A stretch of 48,082 nt of DNA from Woeseiaceae bacterium (lineage in GTDB: Bacteria > Pseudomonadota > Gammaproteobacteria > Steroidobacterales > Woeseiaceae). Under the pieces are notes generated by a model, which saw only the letters and a list, made by a program, of their open reading frames with translations, had not been told where the DNA came from and made no database searches. Positions 41,082 to 48,082 of this stretch are shown in pieces (positions within the stretch are counted from its first letter, which is position 1; each line of letters begins with the position of its first letter). Location of the stretch: contig JAHEFE010000019.1 in NCBI GenBank assembly GCA_024640365.1, positions 3,145 through 51,226 of the forward strand. The letters are read 5' to 3'. The translations under genes and the position numbers were made by a program.

Positions 41082-43294
41082 AACGTACTCTCTACGCGGC
41101 CGCTATCATTGCCGGAATTGGGCTGTGCGTGGTTGCGTTGTTCACGCTGAGTCGCACTGCGCAAAATTCATCTGACTTCGATCGTCTGCACCTTGCTATT
41201 TTGTCGGCGAACGGTATTGGCATCGTTCTGTTGACACTGCTGTTGATCGGCAATCTCGCACGTCTGATAAAGGACTATCGGCAGCACGTGCCTGGCTCGC
41301 GTTTAAAAGCACGCATGGTTGCCATGTTTGTTGGGCTTGCCGTGTTGCCATTGTTTATTGTTTTTTATTTTTCGATTCAGTTTATTAATCGCAGTATTGA
41401 TAGTTGGTTTAACGTCAAGGTTGAGGCTGGTCTCGAAAATGCTTTGCAATTAAGCCGGGCTGCGCTCGATATGCAAATGCGTGATCGACTTACAACCACG
41501 ATTCGAATTGCTGACACACTGCGGGAAACCAGCGGTCGTCAAATGGTCTTTGAGCTCAGTAAGTTGCGGGGCGAAAGTGCCGCACATGAGCTGACCATTT
41601 ACGCCAGCAATAACCAGATTCTCGCAACGAGTTTCGATCAGTCTGCAAATACATTGCCCGCGGCGCCGCGCGAGGAGGTTTTGTTGCAGACACGACAGGG
41701 CCGCCCGTACGTTAGTCTCGAACCGCTGGAAATGGGCAGCTATGTAATTCGCGCTGCAGTGCCCTTCGGTGATCAAACGCGACTTGGTATCAGTGGCGTG
41801 TTGCAAGCGCTGTACCCGGTGCCTGAACGAATTGGCCGCATGGCGAATAGCGTTGATACCTCTTACAGCGATTACAAGCGCCTGGTCTATTTGCGCGAAC
41901 CTTTGAAACGTACGTTTACAGTAACGCTTTCCGTTGTCTTTATGATTTCGATGCTTGCTTCAATTTACGGCGCCTTCTTTTTCTCGCGACGTTTGGTGGC
42001 GCCGATTCAGGACCTCGTTGCAGGAACACGCGCGGTGGCCGAAGGCGACTTCGATACTCAGCTTGAAACACCGTCTCGCGATGAAATCGGTTTCCTGATC
42101 AATTCCTTTAATGAGATGACGCGACGACTATCTGTTGCCAGTCAGCAAGCGAGTTTGAGTCAGGCCCAGGTTGAGGCGGAGCGCGCCAGCCTGGAAATTA
42201 TTCTTGCACGTCTTTCAACTGGCGTGGTTGCGCTTGAAAAAGATTTGCGCATCCGTACTGCTAATCAGGCAGCCGGTGCCATTCTAAACGTTGATCTGGA
42301 AAATAGCGTTGGCGAATCATTGCAGGAAATGGCGGACGGTAAACCGTTGTTGCAACAGTTTGTGGAGGTTGCTAAGAAACATTTGGATGCTGGAGAAACC
42401 GAGTGGCGTGAACAAATCGTCTTACGTGGCGAAGTGGGTCGTCGGGTATTAACGTGCGCGTGTACAACGCTGCCGGAAGAAAATGGCGAAGCCCCTGGCA
42501 TTGTTGTGGTTTTTGATGACATTACCGCGCTGTTGCAAGCGCAGCGTGACGCGGCTTGGGGTGAGGTTGCGCGACGCCTGGCTCACGAAATCAAGAACCC
42601 GTTAACGCCGATACAGCTATCCGCCGAGCGTTTACGCCGCAAGTATCTTGGCGTTATGGACAGTGAGGAAGCGCAGGTGCTTGATCGTGCAACGCATACA
42701 ATCGTGCAGCAAGTGCAGGCAATGAAAGAAATGGTGAATGCATTTAGTGACTATGCACGCGCACCCAATATGGATATCACGCGCTTCAGTCTGGAACGAT
42801 TGATCCAGGAGGTGTTCGATCTCTATCGAAATCAGGAAAGTGACATAGAGCTGGTAATTGATACGGATCCTACGATGCCGGATATAGAAGCCGACGTAGG
42901 CCGTGTTCGGCAAATTTTGCACAACCTGGTGCGCAACGCTGTCGAGGCACTCGAGACCCAGGGTAAGGGACGGATTGAATTCAAGACGCGTTATACGACC
43001 TTGCATGGCGTGCCGATGGCTGAGTTGATTATCGAAGACAACGGTCCCGGGTTCCAGGCGGGTGCGCTTAGCCAGGTGTTTGATCCTTATGTGACCACCA
43101 AGCCTAAAGGCACTGGCCTGGGTCTGGCGATTGTTAAAAAGCTGGTTGAGGAACACGCCGGTACGATCGACGCCGTCAATCGCAAAGAAGGCGGCGCAAT
43201 GATTCGAATTTTCTTGCCTGCAACGGAAGTGGCGCGTGAAGCAATGATCGCAATGCTGCCTGGCAGAGCGGACACACGGAGGGAAAGGGCATGA
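41054..43294 (+). CDS. ntrY: NtrY-type membrane sensor histidine kinase
   Basis: A 746-residue inner-membrane kinase. Two close transmembrane helices lie at 12-32 and 45-66, then one near 88-112. A periplasmic loop of about 180 residues and a fourth helix at about 292-315 precede a HAMP domain (FFSRRLVAPIQDLVAGTRAV). A PAS domain covers roughly 380-490. The HisKA site is His511 (AHEIKNPLTPIQLSAERL), and the ATPase boxes are NLVRNAVEAL, IIEDNGPGF and GTGLGLAIVKKL. All kinase motifs are intact. The start is GTG 41054 or ATG 41063, overlapping the previous gene. It overlaps ntrX by four bases. Confidence 0.93.
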   Translation: MVRMATRTLKRTLYAAAIIAGIGLCVVALFTLSRTAQNSSDFDRLHLAILSANGIGIVLLTLLLIGNLARLIKDYRQHVPGSRLKARMVAMFVGLAVLPLFIVFYFSIQFINRSIDSWFNVKVEAGLENALQLSRAALDMQMRDRLTTTIRIADTLRETSGRQMVFELSKLRGESAAHELTIYASNNQILATSFDQSANTLPAAPREEVLLQTRQGRPYVSLEPLEMGSYVIRAAVPFGDQTRLGISGVLQALYPVPERIGRMANSVDTSYSDYKRLVYLREPLKRTFTVTLSVVFMISMLASIYGAFFFSRRLVAPIQDLVAGTRAVAEGDFDTQLETPSRDEIGFLINSFNEMTRRLSVASQQASLSQAQVEAERASLEIILARLSTGVVALEKDLRIRTANQAAGAILNVDLENSVGESLQEMADGKPLLQQFVEVAKKHLDAGETEWREQIVLRGEVGRRVLTCACTTLPEENGEAPGIVVVFDDITALLQAQRDAAWGEVARRLAHEIKNPLTPIQLSAERLRRKYLGVMDSEEAQVLDRATHTIVQQVQAMKEMVNAFSDYARAPNMDITRFSLERLIQEVFDLYRNQESDIELVIDTDPTMPDIEADVGRVRQILHNLVRNAVEALETQGKGRIEFKTRYTTLHGVPMAELIIEDNGPGFQAGALSQVFDPYVTTKPKGTGLGLAIVKKLVEEHAGTIDAVNRKEGGAMIRIFLPATEVAREAMIAMLPGRADTRRERA

Positions 43295-44652
43295 GTACGG
43301 CCCATGTGTTAGTGGTTGATGATGAGGCCGATATACGGTCGCTGATTAAGGATATTCTCTCGGACGAGGGCTTCGAAGTTTCGGTTGCCGGAAACGCTGC
43401 CGAGGCACGTACAGCTCGAGCGAATGCCGATTTTGATTTGATTTTGCTCGATATATGGATGCCGGATACGGATGGCATTAGTTTATTGCGGGAGTGGTCC
43501 GCTAATGGCAGCCTCAAGATGCCGGTGGTTATCATGTCCGGCCACGGGACTGTCGATACCGCTGTCGAAGCGACCCGATTGGGCGCTTTTGATTTTGTGG
43601 AGAAGCCGCTCTCACTGGCAAAACTACTACGTACGGTTGAGCGTGCCCTGGAGGCTGGCAGACAACAGCAGAGCGACAGTCGCAAGTTGATGGCGGCTAT
43701 GCCGGCGCCAGTGGGTAAGAGTCGGGCGATGAAGGCTCTGCGCGAGCAGATTCGGCAGTACGCGGCTCATGATTCGCCGATACTTTTCGTCGGTGAACCG
43801 GGTGCAGGCAGGAGCGCGTTCGCACGTTATCTGCATGCTCTGAGTTCACGCGCTCAGGAGGACTTCGTTTCACTTGCTGCCGGATCGCTGACTGAATCGA
43901 ATACCGAAGCACTTTTGTTTGGTAAAGAGGGTCATGATGGCGAGCCCGGTTTTTTTGAAAAAGCAGGTCGCGGTACGCTTTATGTCGACGAGCTTACAGA
44001 TCTTTCTCCGCAGGCGCAGCGCCTTTTGCTCGGTGCGCTAGAGCAAGGTCACTACGTTCGTCAGGGAGGCTCTACACAGATTCCGATCAAAGCGCAGGTG
44101 CTTGCGTCTGTGCACAGCGATTTCGAAGCACGCGTGGCGGACGGTAGTTTGCGACGAGATCTGTTGGCGAGCTTGAATGCGCTTTCCTTGAATATTCCGC
44201 CACTGCGGGACTACTCGGAGGACGTTCCTGAGCTGCTGGCTTACTACGTTGATAAACTCGTGGAAGCAGAGGGATTGAATTTCAGGCGCTTTGGCGTCGC
44301 GGCACAAAATCGGCTGCGAAATTATCCATGGCCGGAAAATGTACGAGGGCTGAAGAACTTTGTACGCTCGCGATTATTGGCCGGTGGCGATGAAGAAATC
44401 TCTCTGGACGAAGTAGAACAAGACCTTAACGCCAGAGTCAGCAGCGGCGAGCCGCTGGTTAAGCAGGATTTATTGTCATTGCCGTTGCGAGAGGCGCGCG
44501 AACAATTTGAACGCGCTTATTTGCAGCAGCAACTTGTGATTTGTGACGGCAAGGTAGGCAAACTGGCGAAGCGGGTTGGCATGGAGCGCACCCATTTGTA
44601 TCGTAAACTGAGGTCACTGGGTATTGATTTCAAAACAGCCGGTAGCGACTGA
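43291..44652 (+). CDS. ntrX: NtrX-type response regulator with degenerate AAA+ domain
   Basis: A 453-residue regulator. The receiver domain (1-120) has acidic Asp10/Asp11, phospho-acceptor Asp54 (LILLDIWMP) and Lys105. The sigma-54-type AAA+ domain (140-370) has an altered Walker A (GEPGAGRS, Arg174 instead of Lys) and an intact Walker B (TLYVDE). There is no GAFTGA loop where LLFGKEGHDGEPGFF stands. Ser294 replaces one of the arginine-finger residues. The C-terminal Fis-type helix-turn-helix (KVGKLAKRVGMERTHLYRKL) is well conserved. It should therefore bind DNA under NtrY control but is unlikely to drive sigma-54 polymerase. It ends 3 bases before convergent capA-like gene. Confidence 0.93.
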   Translation: MSTAHVLVVDDEADIRSLIKDILSDEGFEVSVAGNAAEARTARANADFDLILLDIWMPDTDGISLLREWSANGSLKMPVVIMSGHGTVDTAVEATRLGAFDFVEKPLSLAKLLRTVERALEAGRQQQSDSRKLMAAMPAPVGKSRAMKALREQIRQYAAHDSPILFVGEPGAGRSAFARYLHALSSRAQEDFVSLAAGSLTESNTEALLFGKEGHDGEPGFFEKAGRGTLYVDELTDLSPQAQRLLLGALEQGHYVRQGGSTQIPIKAQVLASVHSDFEARVADGSLRRDLLASLNALSLNIPPLRDYSEDVPELLAYYVDKLVEAEGLNFRRFGVAAQNRLRNYPWPENVRGLKNFVRSRLLAGGDEEISLDEVEQDLNARVSSGEPLVKQDLLSLPLREAREQFERAYLQQQLVICDGKVGKLAKRVGMERTHLYRKLRSLGIDFKTAGSD

Positions 44653-44655
44653 TTG

Positions 44656-45861
44656 CTAATCGGTCACGATTTCATCTTCCAGCCAGTAGGCGGGCGGAGT
44701 AGCTCGCTCCAGTGGCAGCAACTTTCCGCCGTCCTGAAAGCTCAGCCCGGGCTTGCCAAAGTCCTGAATACTTAAATCGCGTAATTGCCTGAATGCTCGT
44801 TCTTGCGGATCCGGTTGAGGGCCGCCGGGTCGCAGTTGCACTGTTGAGTAGACCGTGCCTTCGACAAAGCGGCCGTCTCCATTCAGTGTGCTGACCAAGA
44901 TCGGGGCAGTTCCCTTGGCGCCGCTAACGCTGATGCCGTAGTAGGTCGCAAAGTTGCCGAGGCTGTATGCGATCAGGCGGTCCTTATAAAGCTCCATCGC
45001 GCGGATGACATGCGGTCCGTGACCGATAACCAGGTCGGCACCGTTGTCGACCATGGTGCGTGCGAACTGGACAACGTCACCGCGAGGCTCCCCGAAATAC
45101 TCTTCTTCAGCGAATGGCAGACGCGCGGCATCGGCACCTTCGGCTCCGCCGTGAAATGAAACAACCAAAATATCATGGCTGGCGGCAAGTTCTCTGATGG
45201 TCGATTTGGCGAGCTCAAGATCCAGCATCATGTTTGAGTCCTTGGTGACCGCGAACGCGGCAACGCAAATGCTTAGACCGTTCTGCTGAAGACTCGCAAA
45301 GTCACCAACTCGTCCGGAATGCTTAATGCCAACTTCCTCAAGGTGCTGCATGCTGGCGCTGCGACCTTCCTCACCAAAGTCACGAGCATGATTATTAGCC
45401 AGGCTCAAAACATCGAAACCGGCGTTGGCATAGTGCATGGCGTAACGCGGCGGCGAGCGAAATAAATAGCAGGCTTCAGGGTTGCTGCATTTTTTTCCGG
45501 GCTCGCCACCTTCAAGCAAAACGCCTTCAAGGTTGCCGAACCCGATATCGGCTGCGCTAATGATCTCGGCTACCGCGCCCAGAAAAGATATGCCGTCGTT
45601 ATCCGGCAAGTGGTTAAGCGGGTAATCGGTACCGATCATCATGTCACCGACGGCCGCGAGAGTGATGCGCAATACTTCTTTGTTGATGGCGGGCTCGGCG
45701 GGAGGTTGCGGAGTCTCGGCGGCCACGGTAGTAACCGTTTCCATTTTCGGCGCCGTTGCTTCCGCGGCGGGTGTGGCAATAGGTACAGGCTGTGCCGCGC
45801 AGGCAGCAAGCAGTATCGTTGCAACCCAAGACACTGCCGCTGTTCGGACGTTAGTCACCAA
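44656..45861 (-). CDS. CapA-like metallophosphatase-fold lipoprotein
   Basis: A 401-residue protein of the CapA/PgsA group. The lipobox LAAC near residue 21 marks a lipoprotein, and a Pro/Ala/Glu-rich linker follows. The domain shows LAAVGDMMIG, DIGFGNLEGVLLEGG, LSLANNHARDFGEEG, VVSFHGGAEG and VIGHGPHVIR, the metal-binding motifs of a calcineurin-like fold. Family members take part in poly-gamma-glutamate or capsule handling, but no pgs/cap genes are nearby, so the role here is open. The start is TTG 45861 or, more likely, GTG 45858, overlapping the end of the SPOR gene. Confidence 0.88.
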   Translation of the reverse strand: MVTNVRTAAVSWVATILLAACAAQPVPIATPAAEATAPKMETVTTVAAETPQPPAEPAINKEVLRITLAAVGDMMIGTDYPLNHLPDNDGISFLGAVAEIISAADIGFGNLEGVLLEGGEPGKKCSNPEACYLFRSPPRYAMHYANAGFDVLSLANNHARDFGEEGRSASMQHLEEVGIKHSGRVGDFASLQQNGLSICVAAFAVTKDSNMMLDLELAKSTIRELAASHDILVVSFHGGAEGADAARLPFAEEEYFGEPRGDVVQFARTMVDNGADLVIGHGPHVIRAMELYKDRLIAYSLGNFATYYGISVSGAKGTAPILVSTLNGDGRFVEGTVYSTVQLRPGGPQPDPQERAFRQLRDLSIQDFGKPGLSFQDGGKLLPLERATPPAYWLEDEIVTD

Positions 45862-46441
45862 GGCGGATTACGAGCACTTCGATCTTGGCAGCGCGCAAAC
45901 GACTGCGCGTTGTATTTAACCGACCAAGGTCGTCGATGGGACCGATGCGAACACGGAAGTAGGTCTTGTCATCGATGCTGACGCGCTGAACGGCGGATTC
46001 AATCCCTTGCATTGCCAGTTCGGCACGCCGTCGGTCGGCATCGCCAAAGGTAGAAAAAGAACCCGCCTGAAGAACATAGACGCCGGCTCTTTCTTCTGCA
46101 CGTGGTTCAACATCCGCACGAACGTTGCGTTCTTCTTCGGGAATGACTACTTCGAATTTAGGCAGCATGTCGTAGAAAGAATACTTTGGCTCTTTTTTCG
46201 CGACGGGCTTGCTGACAGGCTTTTTTACTGCCGGCGTCTGGTCACTCGCCTGGCTCGCAGACTCTTTGGACGTAACGCTGGACGGCGCAACACTGCGGCT
46301 ATCTTTCAGGTGGACAGCCAGCGCGACCGACAAACCGATCGCCAATCCAAAAACAAGCCAGGCCCAACTGGGCAAGGGCGCTCTATTTGTGGATCGCGTA
46401 TTGCGGCGCACCGGCTTGCGTTTTCGCGTCTTTGTTTGCAT
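45851..46441 (-). CDS. SPOR-domain cell-division-type membrane protein
   Basis: A 196-residue bitopic protein. A basic cytoplasmic N-terminus (MQTKTRKRKPVRRNTRS) is followed by a transmembrane helix at about residues 25-45 (WAWLVFGLAIGLSVALAV). A charged linker leads to a C-terminal SPOR domain (residues 117-195, YVLQAGSFSTFGDADRRRAE to IEVLVIRLG). SPOR domains bind denuded septal peptidoglycan. The argS-SPOR gene order, with only 4 bases between the genes, is typical and resembles an FtsN-like protein. A true FtsN role is not proven by the sequence. Confidence 0.92.
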   Translation of the reverse strand: MQTKTRKRKPVRRNTRSTNRAPLPSWAWLVFGLAIGLSVALAVHLKDSRSVAPSSVTSKESASQASDQTPAVKKPVSKPVAKKEPKYSFYDMLPKFEVVIPEEERNVRADVEPRAEERAGVYVLQAGSFSTFGDADRRRAELAMQGIESAVQRVSIDDKTYFRVRIGPIDDLGRLNTTRSRLRAAKIEVLVIRLGD

Positions 46442-46445
46442 CGCG

Positions 46446-48082
46446 CTACATCGAATCCGGCGTTGAGACGCCCAGTATGCGCAGGCCGTTGGCGATAACC
46501 TGACGAGTCGCCGCGATTAAAGTGAGGCGCGCGTCGCGCAGAGCGTCGTCGTCGACAAGGAAGACATGCGCGTTGTAATAGGCATGAAAATCATTCGCGA
46601 GTTCGCGCAGGTAATGTACGAGGTGCTGCGGTGCGCGATTGGTTGCGCCAAGCTCGATGATCTCCGGGTAACGACTGATGTTCGCCAGAAGCATTTTCTC
46701 GTGCGGCTCTTCAAGCAGAGCAAGATTCGCTTCCCCATTTTTGCGATTCCATTGCAGACCTTTTTCGGGTAGCTGCCGGAACACGCTTGCAACGCGCGCG
46801 TGTGCGTATTGAATGTAATAAACCGGATTGTCATTGGAGCGCGACTTCGCCAGCTCCAGATCAAAATCGAGGTGTTGCTCGTTGGAGCGCATAACGAAAA
46901 AGAGACGCGCCGCATCGTTGCCAACTTCTTCCCGCAATTGCCGTAACGTTACGAACTCTCCGGAGCGTGTAGACATAGCGACTTTTTCGCCGCCGCGGAA
47001 CAGACTGACGAACTGTACGAGTTCAACTTCCAGCGAGTCGCCCTCGAAGCCCATGGCTTGCAAGCCAGCACGTACCCGGGCGATATAGCCGTGGTGATCG
47101 GCGCCCAGGACGTCGAGCAAATGATCATAACCGCGTTGCCGCTTGTCGAAGTGATACGCGATGTCTGACGCAAAGTAGGTTTTTACGCCGTTTTCACGCA
47201 CGACGACGCGATCTTTTTCGTCCCCGAAATCGGTGGCACGAAACCAGGTCGCTCCGCCTTCCTTGTACAGCATGCCGCGCTCTTCAAGGACCGCGAGAGC
47301 GGCGTCGATCAGATTGTTGTCAGACAGACTCTGTTCTGAATACCAGCGGTCAAAATCAACGCCGAATTCACTAAGGTCATCACGCATCTCGTCGAGAATG
47401 AGGGTCAGCGAGCGCCGCCGTAGTTCGAAAAACGGCTTCTCGCCAAGCAAGCTCTTGGCGCGCGCGATCAGCGCCGAAATGTAGAGTTCCTTGTCGCCTT
47501 CGGGTGCATCTTTAGGCAAGTCCGCGTGCAACTCGTCGTTGCTTACAGCGGGCAGTCCCAGGTCGGTAATCGCGGCGGCAATGTCGTTAATGTAGTCGCC
47601 TTTGTAGCCGGCTTCCGGAATTCCCAACGAAAGGCCCTGCTTTTGCAGCATGCGTATCCAGACGCTGGTACCGAGGATGTCCATCTGGCGCCCGGCATCG
47701 TTGACGTAATACTCGCGGTCTACGTTGTAGCCAGCGGCTTGCAGCAGATTGCCAAGCGTCGCGCCGAAAGCGGCGTGCCGACCATGCCCTACGTGCAGCG
47801 GACCCGTTGGATTGGCGGAGACAAACTCCAGTAAATAGCGAGGCGTTGTACGAGTTGCCTGTGTGCCGTATTGATCGCCCTGCTGCAGCACGGTTTTGAT
47901 TTCCGCAGCAAAAGCCGCCTTGCTGACGTAAAAGTTAATAAACCCCGGACCAGCTATTTCCACTTTATCAATCAGGTCTGAAGCGGGCAGCTCTCGCACA
48001 ATGGCCTGTGCCAGTTCACGCGGGTTCTTTCGAGCGGGCTTTGCCAGCTGCATGGCGACGTTGGTCGCAAAGTCGCCATGAT
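46446..48082 (-). CDS. argS: Arginyl-tRNA synthetase (5' end cut by window)
   Basis: Class Ia synthetase that charges tRNA-Arg. The frame continues past the first in-window ATG (48053) to the window edge, reading HGDFATNVAM, which is the conserved ArgS N-terminal segment. About 20-30 residues are therefore missing. The HIGH signature is HVGH in TGPLHVGHGRHAAFG, and the KMSK region is the degenerate EKVAMSTRSGEF usual for ArgS. The C-terminal anticodon-binding DALR domain ends LRILGVSTPDSM. It is followed by the SPOR gene after 4 bases. Confidence 0.96.
   Translation of the reverse strand, partial: HGDFATNVAMQLAKPARKNPRELAQAIVRELPASDLIDKVEIAGPGFINFYVSKAAFAAEIKTVLQQGDQYGTQATRTTPRYLLEFVSANPTGPLHVGHGRHAAFGATLGNLLQAAGYNVDREYYVNDAGRQMDILGTSVWIRMLQKQGLSLGIPEAGYKGDYINDIAAAITDLGLPAVSNDELHADLPKDAPEGDKELYISALIARAKSLLGEKPFFELRRRSLTLILDEMRDDLSEFGVDFDRWYSEQSLSDNNLIDAALAVLEERGMLYKEGGATWFRATDFGDEKDRVVVRENGVKTYFASDIAYHFDKRQRGYDHLLDVLGADHHGYIARVRAGLQAMGFEGDSLEVELVQFVSLFRGGEKVAMSTRSGEFVTLRQLREEVGNDAARLFFVMRSNEQHLDFDLELAKSRSNDNPVYYIQYAHARVASVFRQLPEKGLQWNRKNGEANLALLEEPHEKMLLANISRYPEIIELGATNRAPQHLVHYLRELANDFHAYYNAHVFLVDDDALRDARLTLIAATRQVIANGLRILGVSTPDSM

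Overview
The window is about 48 kb of an ordinary-looking, gene-dense proteobacterial chromosome. Several blocks point to a free-living, non-enteric gammaproteobacterium of the Chromatiales/Woeseiales/Xanthomonadales kind: LysM gene / def-fmt-rsmB-DUF4390-ntrY-ntrX, argS-SPOR, dprA-smg-topA-tsaC-hemF, tamA-tamB, a Mg-type HemB, and the ECF sigma / DUF3379 pair. This placement is inferred from gene content only. No rRNA, tRNA, CRISPR array, prophage or insertion sequence was seen.

Layout. 0-4 kb: tail of a membrane protein, a Pro/Ala-rich lipoprotein, a small secreted protein, a GNAT acetyltransferase, a membrane protein, an RRM RNA-binding protein and an NAD(P)-binding oxidoreductase. 4-9.2 kb: tamB and tamA on the minus strand. 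9.4-18.7 kb: MscS channel, ZntB-like transporter, HD-domain protein, exonuclease III, oligopeptidase A, glutathione reductase, shikimate dehydrogenase, porphobilinogen synthase. 18.8-20.7 kb: ECF sigma factor, DUF3379 anti-sigma factor and a signal-peptide-bearing EGKCG-repeat protein of the HvfA type, closed by a strong terminator. 20.8-29.4 kb: Tag glycosylase, DUF819 membrane protein, a large secreted subtilisin, then a more accessory stretch (zinc-ribbon protein, small membrane proteins, aldo/keto reductase, class D beta-lactamase, hypothetical protein). 29.4-37.5 kb: minus-strand housekeeping genes csaA, DUF1272, VOC, hemF, tsaC, topA, smg, dprA and a LysM protein. 37.6-44.7 kb: plus-strand def, fmt, rsmB, DUF4390 gene, ntrY, ntrX. 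44.7-48.1 kb: minus-strand argS (cut by the window end), SPOR protein and CapA-like lipoprotein.

The most interesting unit is sigma / anti-sigma / HvfA-like. Its last gene encodes a 168-residue secreted precursor with ten Cys, each inside an EGKCG motif and spaced exactly 5 or 12 residues apart. In Haemophilus, HvfA cysteines are converted to copper-binding oxazolone/thioamide groups by the multinuclear-iron enzyme HvfB with its partner HvfC. Here no DUF692 (MNIO) or DUF2063 gene follows. A terminator and then the unrelated gene tag come instead, so this is an orphan precursor whose maturation must come from elsewhere or not occur.

Other points worth a look: an NtrX with a degenerate AAA+ domain, a chromosomal OXA-type beta-lactamase with a CxxC over its SxV motif, a TopA without zinc ribbons but with a long lysine tail, and two clean palindromes in regulatory positions.
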